This document shows positions 41,337 to 49,712 of a stretch of 64,000 nt of DNA, one piece after another (position 1 is the stretch's first letter; the number at the start of each line of letters is the position of its first letter). The translations under genes and the position numbers were made by a program. This DNA is from Nonomuraea candida. Its GTDB lineage: Bacteria > Actinomycetota > Actinomycetes > Streptosporangiales > Streptosporangiaceae. The DNA lies in the NCBI RefSeq assembly GCF_000725485.1, contig NZ_JOAG01000019.1:186001-250000 (forward strand). Reading direction: 5' to 3'. The notes under the pieces were generated by a model. It saw nothing but the letters and a program-made list of their open reading frames with translations. It was not told where the DNA came from and did no database searches.

Positions 41337-42755
41337 TCACACATCAAGGTAGGCCTCCAGACCGTGCAGCCCGCCCTCGCGGCCGTACCCGGACTCCTTG
41401 TAGCCCCCGAAGGGGGACGTCGGGTCGAACTTGTTGAACGTGTTGGCCCACACCACGCCGGCCCGCAGCCGGTCGGCCATCCACAGGATGCGCGAGCCCT
41501 TCTCGGTCCACACGCCCGCCGACAGCCCGTACGGCGTGTTGTTGGCCTTCTCCACGGCCTCGGCCGGGGTGCGGAAGGTCAGCACCGACAGGACGGGGCC
41601 GAAGATCTCCTCCCTGGCGATGCTGTGCGACTGCGCCACCCCGGTGAACAGCGTCGGCGGGAACCAGAAGCCCCTGCCGGGCAGCTCGCACGCGGGCGAC
41701 CAGCGCTCGGCCCCCTCCGACTCGCCGAGGTCGCTCAGCCGGCGGATCTTGGCGAGCTGCTCGGCCGAGTTGATCGCGCCGATGTCGGTGTTCTTGTCCA
41801 GCGGGTCGCCCAGCCGCAGCGTGCCGAGCCGGCGCTTGAGCGCGGCCAGCAGCTCCTCCTGGATGGACTCCTGCACCAGCAGCCGCGACCCGGCGCAGCA
41901 CACGTGGCCCTGGTTGAAGAAGATCCCGTTGACGATCCCCTCCACGGCCTGGTCGACGGCCGCGTCGTCGAAGACGATGTTCGCGGCCTTGCCGCCCAGC
42001 TCCAGGGTGAGCTTCTTGTTCGTGCCGGCCACCGCCCTGGCGATGATCCGGCCGACTTCGGTGGAGCCGGTGAAGGCCACCTTGTTGACGTCGGGGTGGG
42101 CCACCACGGCGGCGCCGGTCTCGCCCGCGCCGGTGACGATGTTGACCACGCCGGGCGGCAGGTCGGCCTGGCGGCAGATGTCGGCGAACAGCAGCGCGGT
42201 CAGCGGGGTCGTCTCGGCCGGCTTGAGCACCACCGTGTTGCCGCAGGCCAGCGCGGGAGCGATCTTCCAGGCCAGCATGAGCAGCGGGAAGTTCCACGGG
42301 ATGACCTGCCCGGCCACGCCGAGCGGCTTCGTGCCGAACCCGGCGTACGCCAGCTTGTCGGCCCAGCCCGCGTAGTAGAAGAAGTGCGCGGCGACCAGCG
42401 GCAGGTCCACGTCGCGCGACTCGCGGATGGGCTTGCCGTTGTCGAGCGACTCCAGCACGGCCAGCTCCCTGGCGCGCTCCTGGATCAGCCGCGCGATGCG
42501 GAAGAGGTATTTGGCCCGCTCGCTGCCGGGCAGCGCGCTCCAGGCGCCGAACGCCTTGCGCGCCGCCTGCACGGCGCGGTCGACGTCGTCGGAGGAGGCG
42601 GTGGCCACCTCCGCCAGCGTCTCCTCGGTGGCCGGGTTGACGGTCTTGAAGGAGGGGCCCGAGCCCTCGACGAACTCGCCGTTGATGAACAGCCCGTAGG
42701 ACGACCTCAGGTCCACGACGTCGCGCGACTCGGGCGCGGGTGCGTATTCGAACAT
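41337..42755 (-). CDS. Aldehyde dehydrogenase, NAD(P)-dependent
   Basis: 472 residues, full length. PWNFPLLM, LELGGKAANIV (general base Glu) and FNQGHVCCAGSR (nucleophile Cys) are all present; FDPTSPFGGYKESGYGREGG closes the domain. It begins three bases after the deoC stop. Likely oxidises the acetaldehyde produced by DeoC, or another aldehyde. A 179-bp gap with no convincing gene separates it from the shorter homologue. Confidence 0.92.
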   Translation of the reverse strand: MFEYAPAPESRDVVDLRSSYGLFINGEFVEGSGPSFKTVNPATEETLAEVATASSDDVDRAVQAARKAFGAWSALPGSERAKYLFRIARLIQERARELAVLESLDNGKPIRESRDVDLPLVAAHFFYYAGWADKLAYAGFGTKPLGVAGQVIPWNFPLLMLAWKIAPALACGNTVVLKPAETTPLTALLFADICRQADLPPGVVNIVTGAGETGAAVVAHPDVNKVAFTGSTEVGRIIARAVAGTNKKLTLELGGKAANIVFDDAAVDQAVEGIVNGIFFNQGHVCCAGSRLLVQESIQEELLAALKRRLGTLRLGDPLDKNTDIGAINSAEQLAKIRRLSDLGESEGAERWSPACELPGRGFWFPPTLFTGVAQSHSIAREEIFGPVLSVLTFRTPAEAVEKANNTPYGLSAGVWTEKGSRILWMADRLRAGVVWANTFNKFDPTSPFGGYKESGYGREGGLHGLEAYLDV

Positions 42756-42758
42756 CGG

Positions 42759-43697
42759 CTAGTCCTGGGTGAAGTAGTCGGGGCCCGCGTACCGGCCGGT
42801 GGCCAGCTTCTGGCGCTGCATCAGCAGGTCGTTGAGGAGCGAGGAGGCGCCCAGCCGGAACCACTCGGGGGTCAGCCAGTCGTCGCCCGCGGTCTCGTTG
42901 ACCAGCACCAGGTTCTTGATCGCGTCTTTCGTGGTGCGGATGCCGCCCGCCGGCTTCACGCCGACCTGCCGGCCCGTCGCGTCGCGGAAGTCGCGCACCG
43001 CCTCCAGCATGATCAGCGTCACCGGCGGCGTGGCGGCCGGCGACACCTTGCCCGTGGAGGTCTTGATGAAGTCGGCGCCGGCCAGCATGGCCAGCCAGGA
43101 CGCCCGCCGCACGTTGTCGTAGGTGGACAGCTCGCCGGTCTCCAGGATCACCTTCAGGTGGGCGGCCCCGCAGGCCGCCTTCACCGCGACGATCTCCTCG
43201 TAGACTTTCATGTAGTGCCCGGACAGGAACGCGCCCCGGTCGATCACCATGTCGATCTCGTCGGCGCCCGCCGCGACCGCCAGCGAGGTGTCGCTGACCT
43301 TGACCTCCAGCGAGGTGCGCCCGCTGGGGAACGCGGTGGCCACGGAGGCGATCTTGATGCCGGTGCCCTTGAGCGCGTCGGCCGCGACGGAGACGAGGTC
43401 GGGATAGACGCAGACGGCCGCCACCGAGGGCGCGTCACCGCCCGGCCGCACGGCCTTGGCGCACATGGCCCGCACCTTGCCCGCCGTGTCGGCGCCTTCG
43501 AGAGTGGTCAGGTCGACCATGGAGATGGCCAGGTCGATCGCCTGCGCCTTGGCCGAGGTCTTGATCGAACGGGTGCCCAGCATCGCCGCCCGCTGGTCCG
43601 CGCCGACCCGGTCGACCCCGGGCAGGCCGTGCAGAAATGCTCGCAGCGCCGCGTCGGACGAAGCGACGTCCGCGAGCGAGGTAGTCAGAGTTGACAC
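42759..43697 (-). CDS. deoC: Deoxyribose-phosphate aldolase
   Basis: 312 residues from GTG 43697. Schiff-base lysine in ADFIKTSTGK, proton-relay lysine in VGVKPAGGIRT, and the EIDMVIDRGAFLSG loop fit class I DeoC. It splits 2-deoxyribose 5-phosphate to glyceraldehyde 3-phosphate and acetaldehyde in nucleoside salvage. The N-terminal 40 residues are longer than in E. coli DeoC, as in other actinomycetes. First gene of the aldolase-dehydrogenase operon. Confidence 0.93.
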   Translation of the reverse strand: MSTLTTSLADVASSDAALRAFLHGLPGVDRVGADQRAAMLGTRSIKTSAKAQAIDLAISMVDLTTLEGADTAGKVRAMCAKAVRPGGDAPSVAAVCVYPDLVSVAADALKGTGIKIASVATAFPSGRTSLEVKVSDTSLAVAAGADEIDMVIDRGAFLSGHYMKVYEEIVAVKAACGAAHLKVILETGELSTYDNVRRASWLAMLAGADFIKTSTGKVSPAATPPVTLIMLEAVRDFRDATGRQVGVKPAGGIRTTKDAIKNLVLVNETAGDDWLTPEWFRLGASSLLNDLLMQRQKLATGRYAGPDYFTQD

Positions 43698-43885
43698 CTA
43701 GACAGCATCGCCGACCAGGGCCTCTACCTCCAAACCGGACCACCTTAGGGCACCTGAGGCGCAGGTCCTAGGTATGCCGGGGCCTTTCGCGCGCCGGAGA
43801 TAAGGCATCCACCCGATGTGCCGGGGCGGGCCTTAGCCCGAGTCTTGAAGGTGTCGGGAAACGACACGAGACAACAGGAGAGAAG

Positions 43886-44032
43886 ATGAACCCCGAGATC
43901 GAGTTCGAGCTCATGAAGAGTCAGGCCAGCGAGCTGCGCAGGGCCGCCGCCGAGCACCGCCGCGTACGCGAGGCCGAGCGTGGCAACAAGAGCGAGCGCC
44001 GCTCGTTCTTCGGCAAGCGCCGCTCCTCATGA
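43886..44032 (+). CDS. Small basic helical protein (48 aa)
   Basis: 48 residues; AGGAGAGAAG directly before ATG 43886 is one of the better ribosome sites in the window. One long amphipathic helix rich in Glu and Arg (residues 3-35) and a basic SERRSFFGKRRSS tail. No family recognised. It sits alone between deoC and the large LuxR gene and may bind nucleic acid or membrane. Confidence 0.7.
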   Translation: MNPEIEFELMKSQASELRRAAAEHRRVREAERGNKSERRSFFGKRRSS

Positions 44033-44130
44033 CCGCCCCACGAGAGCCCGGCCGCATCCTCGCTCGCGGCCGGGTCTCGATCCCCCCGTAACGCCGGCGG
44101 CGGCCGGCGGGCTCGGCGCCTCGCGAAAGA

Positions 44131-44212
44131 CGGATGTCGCATGAAGGACATCCGTAGGACGAACGTGCTCAAACAGCCATAAATCCGTCGAGAGCATCGG
44201 ATGTTGCATGAA
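44131..44212 (+). promoter_or_regulatory. Inverted and direct repeats upstream of the LuxR-family ATPase gene
   Basis: CGGATGTC (44131-44138), 8 bases, GACATCCG (44147-44154) is a perfect inverted repeat. The 14-mer GGATGTYGCATGAA occurs in it at 44132 and again at 44199, where it covers the start codon of the LuxR gene. This pattern suggests an autoregulatory binding site. Confidence 0.5.
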
Positions 44213-47074
44213 ATGCTGGATGACATGCGGGGACGTTCTGTAAGTCCCGTCTTCGTCGGGCGGGAAGAGGAGCTGGCGGCTCTGTCCGAAAGCTTCGACG
44301 AGGCCAGGAAAGGCACGGTGACGGCGGTCCTGCTGGGAGGCGAGGCCGGCGTCGGCAAGACCCGGCTCGTCCAGCGGTTCGCCGAGCAGAGTGCCGCCGG
44401 CGGCGCCCACGTGCTCTTCGGGGGCTGCGTGGAGCTGTCCACCGAGGGCCTGGCCTACGCGCCCTTCACCGCCGCGCTCCGGCAGCTCGTCCGCGAGCAG
44501 GGCCCGGCCGCCGTGGCCGGGCTGCTGCCCGACGGGGCCGAGCGCGACCTGGCCCGGCTGCTGCCCGAGTTCGGCGAGCCCAACGGCGACGGCGAGACCG
44601 ACACCGGCCGCGCCCGGCTCTTCGAGCAGTTCCTCACCCTGCTGGAACGCCTCGCCGACAGCCGTCCCACGATCCTCGTCATCGAGGACATCCACTGGGC
44701 CGACCGCTCCAGCCGCGACCTCATCGCCTTCCTCAGCCGCAACCTGCACACCCCGCAGGCGCTGATCCTGATGACCTACCGCTCCGACGACCTGCACCGC
44801 CAGCATCCGCTGCGGCCGGTCCTGGCCGAGCTGGGCCGGGTGCACGGCGTGCACCGGCTCGACCTGCCCCGCCTGTCGCGCGACGAGGTCGCCCAGCAGA
44901 TGACCGCGATCCTCGGCAAGACCCCCGAGTACACGAAGGTCGAGAAGGTCTACGAGCGCAGCGAGGGCATCCCGCTGTTCGTCGAGGCCATGCTGGAGAG
45001 CGGCGAGGAGTGCACGTTCCCCGAATCCATGCAGGACCTCATCCTCAGCTCCGTCGAGCGCCTGCCCGAGGAGACCCAGCGCGTGCTGCGGGTGGCCGCC
45101 GCCGGCGGCAACCGGGTCGGCCACGCGCTGCTGGCGGCCGTCAGCGGCCTGTCCGACATCGAGCTGGAGACCGCGCTGCGCCCGGCCATCGCCCGCAACG
45201 TGCTGCAGATCGCCGACAACCGCGCCTACGTCTTCCGCCACTCCCTCATCCGCGAGGCCGTGCACGACGAGCTGCTGCCCGGCGAGCGCCAGCGCCTGCA
45301 CGTCAGGTTCGCCGAGGAGATCTCCAAGGACCGCTCGCTCGTCCCGCCCGGCCGCGCCGCCGTCGAGCTGGCCCACCACTGGTACGGCGCCCGCGACGAC
45401 CGCTGGGCCCTGATCTCGGCCTGGGAGGCGGCGCGCAAGTCGTTCAAGGCCTACGCCTACACCGAGGCCGTCCCGCTGCTGGAGCGGGTGCTGATGCTCT
45501 GGGACCGGGTGCCGGACGCGGCCGAGCTGATCGGCGCCGACCACACCGCCGTGCTGGAGCGCGCCGCCTCGGCCGCCGGCGCCGGCGGTGACGCCGACAA
45601 AGGGCTGCGGTTCGTCAAGGGCGCGCTGTCGGAGCTGGACGAGACCGGCGAGCCCGTCCGGGTGGCCCAGCTCCTCGTGCGCCGGGCGGGGCTCAAGAAC
45701 AACAAGAACCAGCCCGGCGTCATCGACGACCTGCGGCACGCGCTGCGGCTCGTCCCCGAGGAGAGCCACGACCGGGCCGAGGTCGTCACGTCGCTGAGCC
45801 GCCACCTGATGCTGCGCGGCAAGATCGAGGAGGCCGGCCGGCTCATCGCCGAGGGCCTCCGCCTGACCAGGCACTACGGCGACCGCGGCCTCGAAGCCAG
45901 CCTGCTGATCAACCAGGCCCTCGGCCACTCGCTGAACGGCGACGCCGAGACCTCGATCGCCATCAACGGCCAGGCGCTGCGGATCGGCCGCGAGGAGAAC
46001 GCCGGCGAGCTGATCACCCGGGCGCTCGGCAACAGCATCGACGCCCTGCTCGACCTGGGCCGCGAGGACGAGGCGCTGCGCCTGTCGGAGGACGGCTGGC
46101 GCATCGCCAAGAAGTACGGCCGGCTGCGCGGCAGCGGCACGTTCATCGCCAACAACTGGGCCGAGGCGCTGGAGGTGCTGGGCCGCTGGGACGAGGCCAT
46201 CGAGGTGGTCGAGAACGCGCTCAGCCACGGCCCCGTCCTGCGCACCCGGTTCGCGCTGCTGCGCGTGCGCGCCGACATCGCCATGGCCAGGGGCGAGCTG
46301 CAGCTCGTCGAGGCCCTGATGTCGGAGGTGGGCGCGTTCAAGGACCGCTCGGAGGAGTTCGTCCAGGACATCATCAACAACGCCCGCCTGCGCATGACCT
46401 ACCACCTGGTCACCGGCCGGCCCGACGGCGCGCTGGCCGAGGCGGAGCAGGTGCTCACGCACTGGCAGCCGAGCAAGGCCATGCTCGGCTGGCGGATGCT
46501 CTCCTCGGTGCGCGCGGTCTGCGACGCCGCCCAGGACACCGAACGCGACCGCGCCGCCGCGGTACGCCGCCAGGCCGCCGAGGTGGCCGCCGAGCTGCGG
46601 GTCAGCGGGCCGGTCGTGGAGGCGTACCGGATGTCGTACGCCGGCGACTTCGACGGCGCGGCGGCGGCCTGGGAACGGCTCGGGCGCCCGCACAACCAGT
46701 CCAAGGCCCTGACCCGGTCCGCCCGCCAGGCCGCCAGGGACGGCGACCGGGAGGGCGCGGCCGTCCGGCTCAAGGCGGCGCTGCCGCTGGCCAGGGCGCT
46801 GCGCGCGACCCCGCTGGTCGAGGAGATCGAGGCGCTGTCGCGCCGGGTGGGCGGGCTCCAGCAGGCCCAGGAGCCGTCGGAGCTGCTGACGCCGCGGGAG
46901 CTGGAGGTGCTGCGCCTGGTGACTCAGGGGCGTACCAACCGGGACATCGCGGCGGAGCTGTTCATCTCGGCGAAGACGGTGAGCGTGCACGTCTCCAACA
47001 TCCTGGGCAAGCTCGGCGTCACCACGCGCGGCGAGGCGGCCGCCGCCGCCCACCGCCTGTCACTCCTGTCGTAA
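44201..47074 (+). CDS. Large LuxR-family regulator with AAA ATPase domain (LAL type)
   Basis: 957 residues from ATG 44201 (44213 and 44225 also in frame; homology begins near residue 15). N-terminal P-loop ATPase: PVFVGREEELAAL, Walker A GGEAGVGKT (about 46-54), Walker B TILVIEDIHWAD. Then a long TPR-like helical sensor region (about 350-880) and a C-terminal LuxR helix-turn-helix (LTPRELEVLRLVTQGRTNRDIAAELFISAKTVSVHVSNIL). Such MalT-like regulators activate pathway genes in Streptomyces; targets are unknown and no biosynthetic cluster adjoins. Confidence 0.93.
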   Translation: MLHEMLDDMRGRSVSPVFVGREEELAALSESFDEARKGTVTAVLLGGEAGVGKTRLVQRFAEQSAAGGAHVLFGGCVELSTEGLAYAPFTAALRQLVREQGPAAVAGLLPDGAERDLARLLPEFGEPNGDGETDTGRARLFEQFLTLLERLADSRPTILVIEDIHWADRSSRDLIAFLSRNLHTPQALILMTYRSDDLHRQHPLRPVLAELGRVHGVHRLDLPRLSRDEVAQQMTAILGKTPEYTKVEKVYERSEGIPLFVEAMLESGEECTFPESMQDLILSSVERLPEETQRVLRVAAAGGNRVGHALLAAVSGLSDIELETALRPAIARNVLQIADNRAYVFRHSLIREAVHDELLPGERQRLHVRFAEEISKDRSLVPPGRAAVELAHHWYGARDDRWALISAWEAARKSFKAYAYTEAVPLLERVLMLWDRVPDAAELIGADHTAVLERAASAAGAGGDADKGLRFVKGALSELDETGEPVRVAQLLVRRAGLKNNKNQPGVIDDLRHALRLVPEESHDRAEVVTSLSRHLMLRGKIEEAGRLIAEGLRLTRHYGDRGLEASLLINQALGHSLNGDAETSIAINGQALRIGREENAGELITRALGNSIDALLDLGREDEALRLSEDGWRIAKKYGRLRGSGTFIANNWAEALEVLGRWDEAIEVVENALSHGPVLRTRFALLRVRADIAMARGELQLVEALMSEVGAFKDRSEEFVQDIINNARLRMTYHLVTGRPDGALAEAEQVLTHWQPSKAMLGWRMLSSVRAVCDAAQDTERDRAAAVRRQAAEVAAELRVSGPVVEAYRMSYAGDFDGAAAAWERLGRPHNQSKALTRSARQAARDGDREGAAVRLKAALPLARALRATPLVEEIEALSRRVGGLQQAQEPSELLTPRELEVLRLVTQGRTNRDIAAELFISAKTVSVHVSNILGKLGVTTRGEAAAAAHRLSLLS

Positions 47075-47151
47075 CCCCGCCATCCGCTACCCACGACCCG
47101 CCGCCCGGGGCCCGCGGTGTGCGGGCCGGGTGCGGGGGCGGGCTTTCCGGC

Positions 47152-47793
47152 TCAGCGGCGGCGCATCAGCAGGCTGCCCCGGCGGTGCTGCCGCTCGCCC
47201 TCGTGCGGCTTGCGGAGCACCCGGCCGACCTCGGCGAAGCCGGCCGCGCGGGCCAGCGCGGCCAGCTCGTCGATCGGCCACCGGTACGCCGTCGTCACCT
47301 TGTGGTCGAACGGCGTCACCGGCTCGTCCTCCGACTCGAAGAAGCCCAGCAGGAGATGGCCGCCCGGGGCCAGGACCCGGCCGAACTCGCCGAGGTAGGC
47401 CGGCACCTCCTCCGGCGGCACGTGGATCAGCGAGTACCAGGACACGATGCCCCGCAACGCCCCGTCGGCCAGGTCCAGCGCGTCCATCGAGCCGACCTCG
47501 AAGCGCAGGTCGGGAAAGGTCTCCCGGGCCCGCTCGATCATCGCCGGCGCCAGGTCGAGACCGAAGACGTCCAGCCCCAGCCCCCGCAGGTACGCCGTCG
47601 TGTAGCCGGGGCCGCACCCCAGCTCGGCCACGGGCCCGCCCCCGGCGGTCCGCACCACCTCGGCGAACACGTCCAGCGCCGCGCGGTCCAGCGGCTGGTC
47701 GTCGAGCGCGTCCTTGGCGAGGTCGGCGTAGAGGGCGACAACGGCGTCATAGGCTTCCGCGGTCACGCGGAGATGGGAGGAAGGTCCGGTCAT
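47152..47793 (-). CDS. Class I SAM-dependent methyltransferase
   Basis: 213 residues. Motif I AELGCGPGYTTAYLRGLG and the acidic end of strand 2 (VFGLDLAPAMIERARE) bind S-adenosylmethionine; GSMDALDLADGALRGIVSWYSLIHVPPEE completes motifs II-III. Typical of the Methyltransf_11/25 small-molecule group; substrate unknown. AGGAAGGTC before the start is a fair ribosome site. Confidence 0.88.
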   Translation of the reverse strand: MTGPSSHLRVTAEAYDAVVALYADLAKDALDDQPLDRAALDVFAEVVRTAGGGPVAELGCGPGYTTAYLRGLGLDVFGLDLAPAMIERARETFPDLRFEVGSMDALDLADGALRGIVSWYSLIHVPPEEVPAYLGEFGRVLAPGGHLLLGFFESEDEPVTPFDHKVTTAYRWPIDELAALARAAGFAEVGRVLRKPHEGERQHRRGSLLMRRR

Positions 47794-47865
47794 GCCGAGC
47801 CACCCTAACCCACCCCTGGCCGCCGCCCCGCCTCGCTTCCCGAGCCGGGGCGTCCGGGGATTCGC

Positions 47866-48432
47866 CTACAGGAGCGCCTCCACCAGGAGCACCACGCCGA
47901 AGACCGCGAACGCGGCGGCGGCGCCGTACCGGATGACCTTCTCGGGGAGGTGCTTGCCGAGCAGCCGGCCGACCAGGATGGCCAGCGCGTCGGCCGCGAC
48001 CATGCCGACCGTCGAGCCGATCCAGGTGCCCACCCAGTCGTAGCGCGTGGCCAGCGTGATGGTGGCCAGCATCGTCTTGTCGCCCAGCTCGCTCAGGAAG
48101 AACGCCACCGTCACCGCGATCAGGGCGTTCCTGGTCGTCCGCTGGGCCTTCTTCGACTCCTCCTCGGTCAGCTCGTCGCCGCGCAGCGTCCAGAGCGCGA
48201 AGCCGAGAAAGGCCAGGCCCGCCACGACGGAGATCGCCGTCGTCGGCAGCACGTCGCCGACCAGCCCGCCCACGGCGACGCTGAGCAGGTGCACGACGGT
48301 GGTGGCGACCGTGATGCCCAGGATCACGATCCAGGCCTTGAAACGGGTCGCGAACGTCATCGCCATGAGCTGGCTCTTGTCGCCCAGCTCCGCCACGAAG
48401 ATGGCGACGAGACTGATCCAGAACGCTTCCAA
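47866..48432 (-). CDS. GDT1/TMEM165 (UPF0016) family Mn2+/Ca2+ transporter
   Basis: 188 residues from TTG 48432 (AGAGG upstream); an alternative ATG at 48523 would add 30 basic residues inside the riboswitch region. Two repeated half-units carry ELGDKSQLMA and ELGDKTMLAT, the signature of the family, in six helices. Members export Mn2+ in bacteria. A yybP-ykoY Mn2+ riboswitch lies in its leader (48533-48628), strongly supporting a manganese role. Confidence 0.92.
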   Translation of the reverse strand: MEAFWISLVAIFVAELGDKSQLMAMTFATRFKAWIVILGITVATTVVHLLSVAVGGLVGDVLPTTAISVVAGLAFLGFALWTLRGDELTEEESKKAQRTTRNALIAVTVAFFLSELGDKTMLATITLATRYDWVGTWIGSTVGMVAADALAILVGRLLGKHLPEKVIRYGAAAAFAVFGVVLLVEALL

Positions 48433-48490
48433 CGGTCCTCTTCCGCGCGACCGAGCCAGAAGCAGGAACCCAGGGAGTTTTCGGGCACGA

Positions 48491-48538
48491 CTTCGGCCCG
48501 GCAGCGTCTTCGTATCGAACATGACTGCCAGGCCGAAG
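48491..48538 (-). promoter_or_regulatory. Expression-platform hairpin competing with riboswitch helix P1
   Basis: On the minus strand CTTCGGCCTGGCAG (48538-48525) can pair with CTGCCGGGCCGAAG (48504-48491), 13 of 14 Watson-Crick with one G-U. The left arm contains the 3' strand of aptamer helix P1 (CTTCGG), so P1 and this hairpin exclude each other. No U-run follows, so it may act on Rho access or translation. Confidence 0.65.
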
Positions 48539-48628
48539 GTCTCGTCCGCCCGTGATGAGGCCCGCGTGACCGGGCGCCGCGAAGGCGCCAGTGTGTCGAT
48601 CACGCGATTGGGACTACTCCCCTTCGGT
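48533..48628 (-). ncRNA. yybP-ykoY manganese riboswitch aptamer
   Basis: Minus strand reads ACCGAAG, then the class hallmark GGGGAGTAG (48622-48614), then ATCGACACACTGG (compare the consensus GTCAACA-type loop), and ends GAGACCTTCGG. ACCGAAG and CTTCGG pair as helix P1. The target gene is a GDT1-family Mn2+ transporter, a classical regulon member. When Mn2+ binds, expression rises in this class. Confidence 0.85.
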
Positions 48629-48639
48629 AATTCCAACGC

Positions 48640-48645
48640 ACTATA
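48640..48645 (-). promoter_or_regulatory. -10 box for the riboswitch transcript
   Basis: TATAGT on the minus strand, about 12 bases before the first paired base of the riboswitch. The -35 region would overlap the murB stop codon and looks weak (AATAGC). Confidence 0.5.
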
Positions 48646-48663
48646 ACAGCCCGGGACCGGCCG

Positions 48664-49701
48664 CTATTCCCCCAGGGAGCAGCCCACCATCACCGGCTCG
48701 TTGACCAGCGTGACCCCGAACTTCTCCCGCACGCCGTCACGCACCTCCCTGGCCAGGGCCAGCAGGTCGGCGGTGGTGGCGGCGCCGTCGGGGTTGGTGA
48801 GCGCGAGCGTGTGCTTGGTGGAGATGCGCACGGGACCGCGCGCGTAGCCCTTCGGGTAGCCCGCGTGCTCGATCAGCCACGCCGCCGGCACCTTGACCAT
48901 CCCGCCGGGCAGCTCCCAGCGCGGATGCCCCGGGGCGCGCACGGCCAGCGCCTCCGCCTGCTCCGGCGTGAGCACCGGGTTGGTGAAGAACGAGCCGGCG
49001 CTGCGCGTGTCGGGATCGGCCGGGTCGAGCACCATGCCCTTGCCCCGCCGCAGCCCCAGCACGGCCTCTCGGGCGCGTTCGAGCGGCACCCGGCCACCGA
49101 CCTCCGTGCCCAGCCTCCTGGCCAGCTCCTCGTATGCCACAGGCCCGGACAACGGGGACATCTCCAGCGCGTACGTCACCGCCAGTACCACGTAGCGCGA
49201 CAGGTCGCGCTTGAAGACGCTGTCGCGATAGGCGAACCCGCACTGCCGCGCCTCCAGGTCGACCACCTGCCGGGTGCGCCGGTCGTAGGCCCGCACGCAC
49301 CTGACCGTCTGGGAGACCTCCTGCCCGTACGCCCCCACGTTCTGGATCGGCGTCGAGCCCACCAGCCCCGGCACGCCGGACAGGCACTCGATGCCCGACC
49401 AGCCCTCGGCCACCGCCCGGACCACCAGCCGGTCCCAGTCTTCACCCGCCTGGGCCGTCACCATGGCCTGCTCGCCGTCGCGCGAGAACTTCACGCCCTC
49501 GGTGGCGACCCTGATGACCAGCCCGTCGAACCCCTCGTCGCCCACCACCAGGTTGCTGCCCCCGCCGAGCACCAGCGTGGGGACCGCGTTCCGGTCGGCC
49601 TCGGCGACCAGCGAGACCAGTTGCTCCGCCGAGGTCGCCTCGGCGAAGTCGCGGGCGGGCCCGCCCAGGCGCAGCGTGGTGTACGGCGCGAGCATCTCCA
49701 T
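48664..49701 (-). CDS. murB: UDP-N-acetylenolpyruvoylglucosamine reductase
   Basis: 345 residues from ATG 49701 (ATG 49695 also possible). FAD-binding: TTLRLGGPARDF and GGGSNLVVGDEGFDGLVIR; active site: CGFAYRDSVFKRD and AGSFFTNPVL, which holds the catalytic Ser, with a late Glu in ALTNPDG to NEPVMVG. It reduces UDP-GlcNAc-enolpyruvate to UDP-MurNAc with NADPH for peptidoglycan. The order rpmG-hadA-hadB-murB is conserved in actinomycetes. Confidence 0.94.
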   Translation of the reverse strand: MEMLAPYTTLRLGGPARDFAEATSAEQLVSLVAEADRNAVPTLVLGGGSNLVVGDEGFDGLVIRVATEGVKFSRDGEQAMVTAQAGEDWDRLVVRAVAEGWSGIECLSGVPGLVGSTPIQNVGAYGQEVSQTVRCVRAYDRRTRQVVDLEARQCGFAYRDSVFKRDLSRYVVLAVTYALEMSPLSGPVAYEELARRLGTEVGGRVPLERAREAVLGLRRGKGMVLDPADPDTRSAGSFFTNPVLTPEQAEALAVRAPGHPRWELPGGMVKVPAAWLIEHAGYPKGYARGPVRISTKHTLALTNPDGAATTADLLALAREVRDGVREKFGVTLVNEPVMVGCSLGE

Positions 49702-49712
49702 GGGCAACAAGC

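Noticed and set aside
41175..43694. Plus-strand open frame of 839 codons opposite deoC and the dehydrogenase
   Set aside because: Antisense shadow; all motifs are on the minus strand.
44027..47053. Minus-strand open frame of about 1000 codons opposite the LuxR gene
   Set aside because: It mirrors the coding strand, is dominated by Arg/Gly/Ala/Gln low complexity, and lacks any family motif; a shadow of high-GC codon bias.
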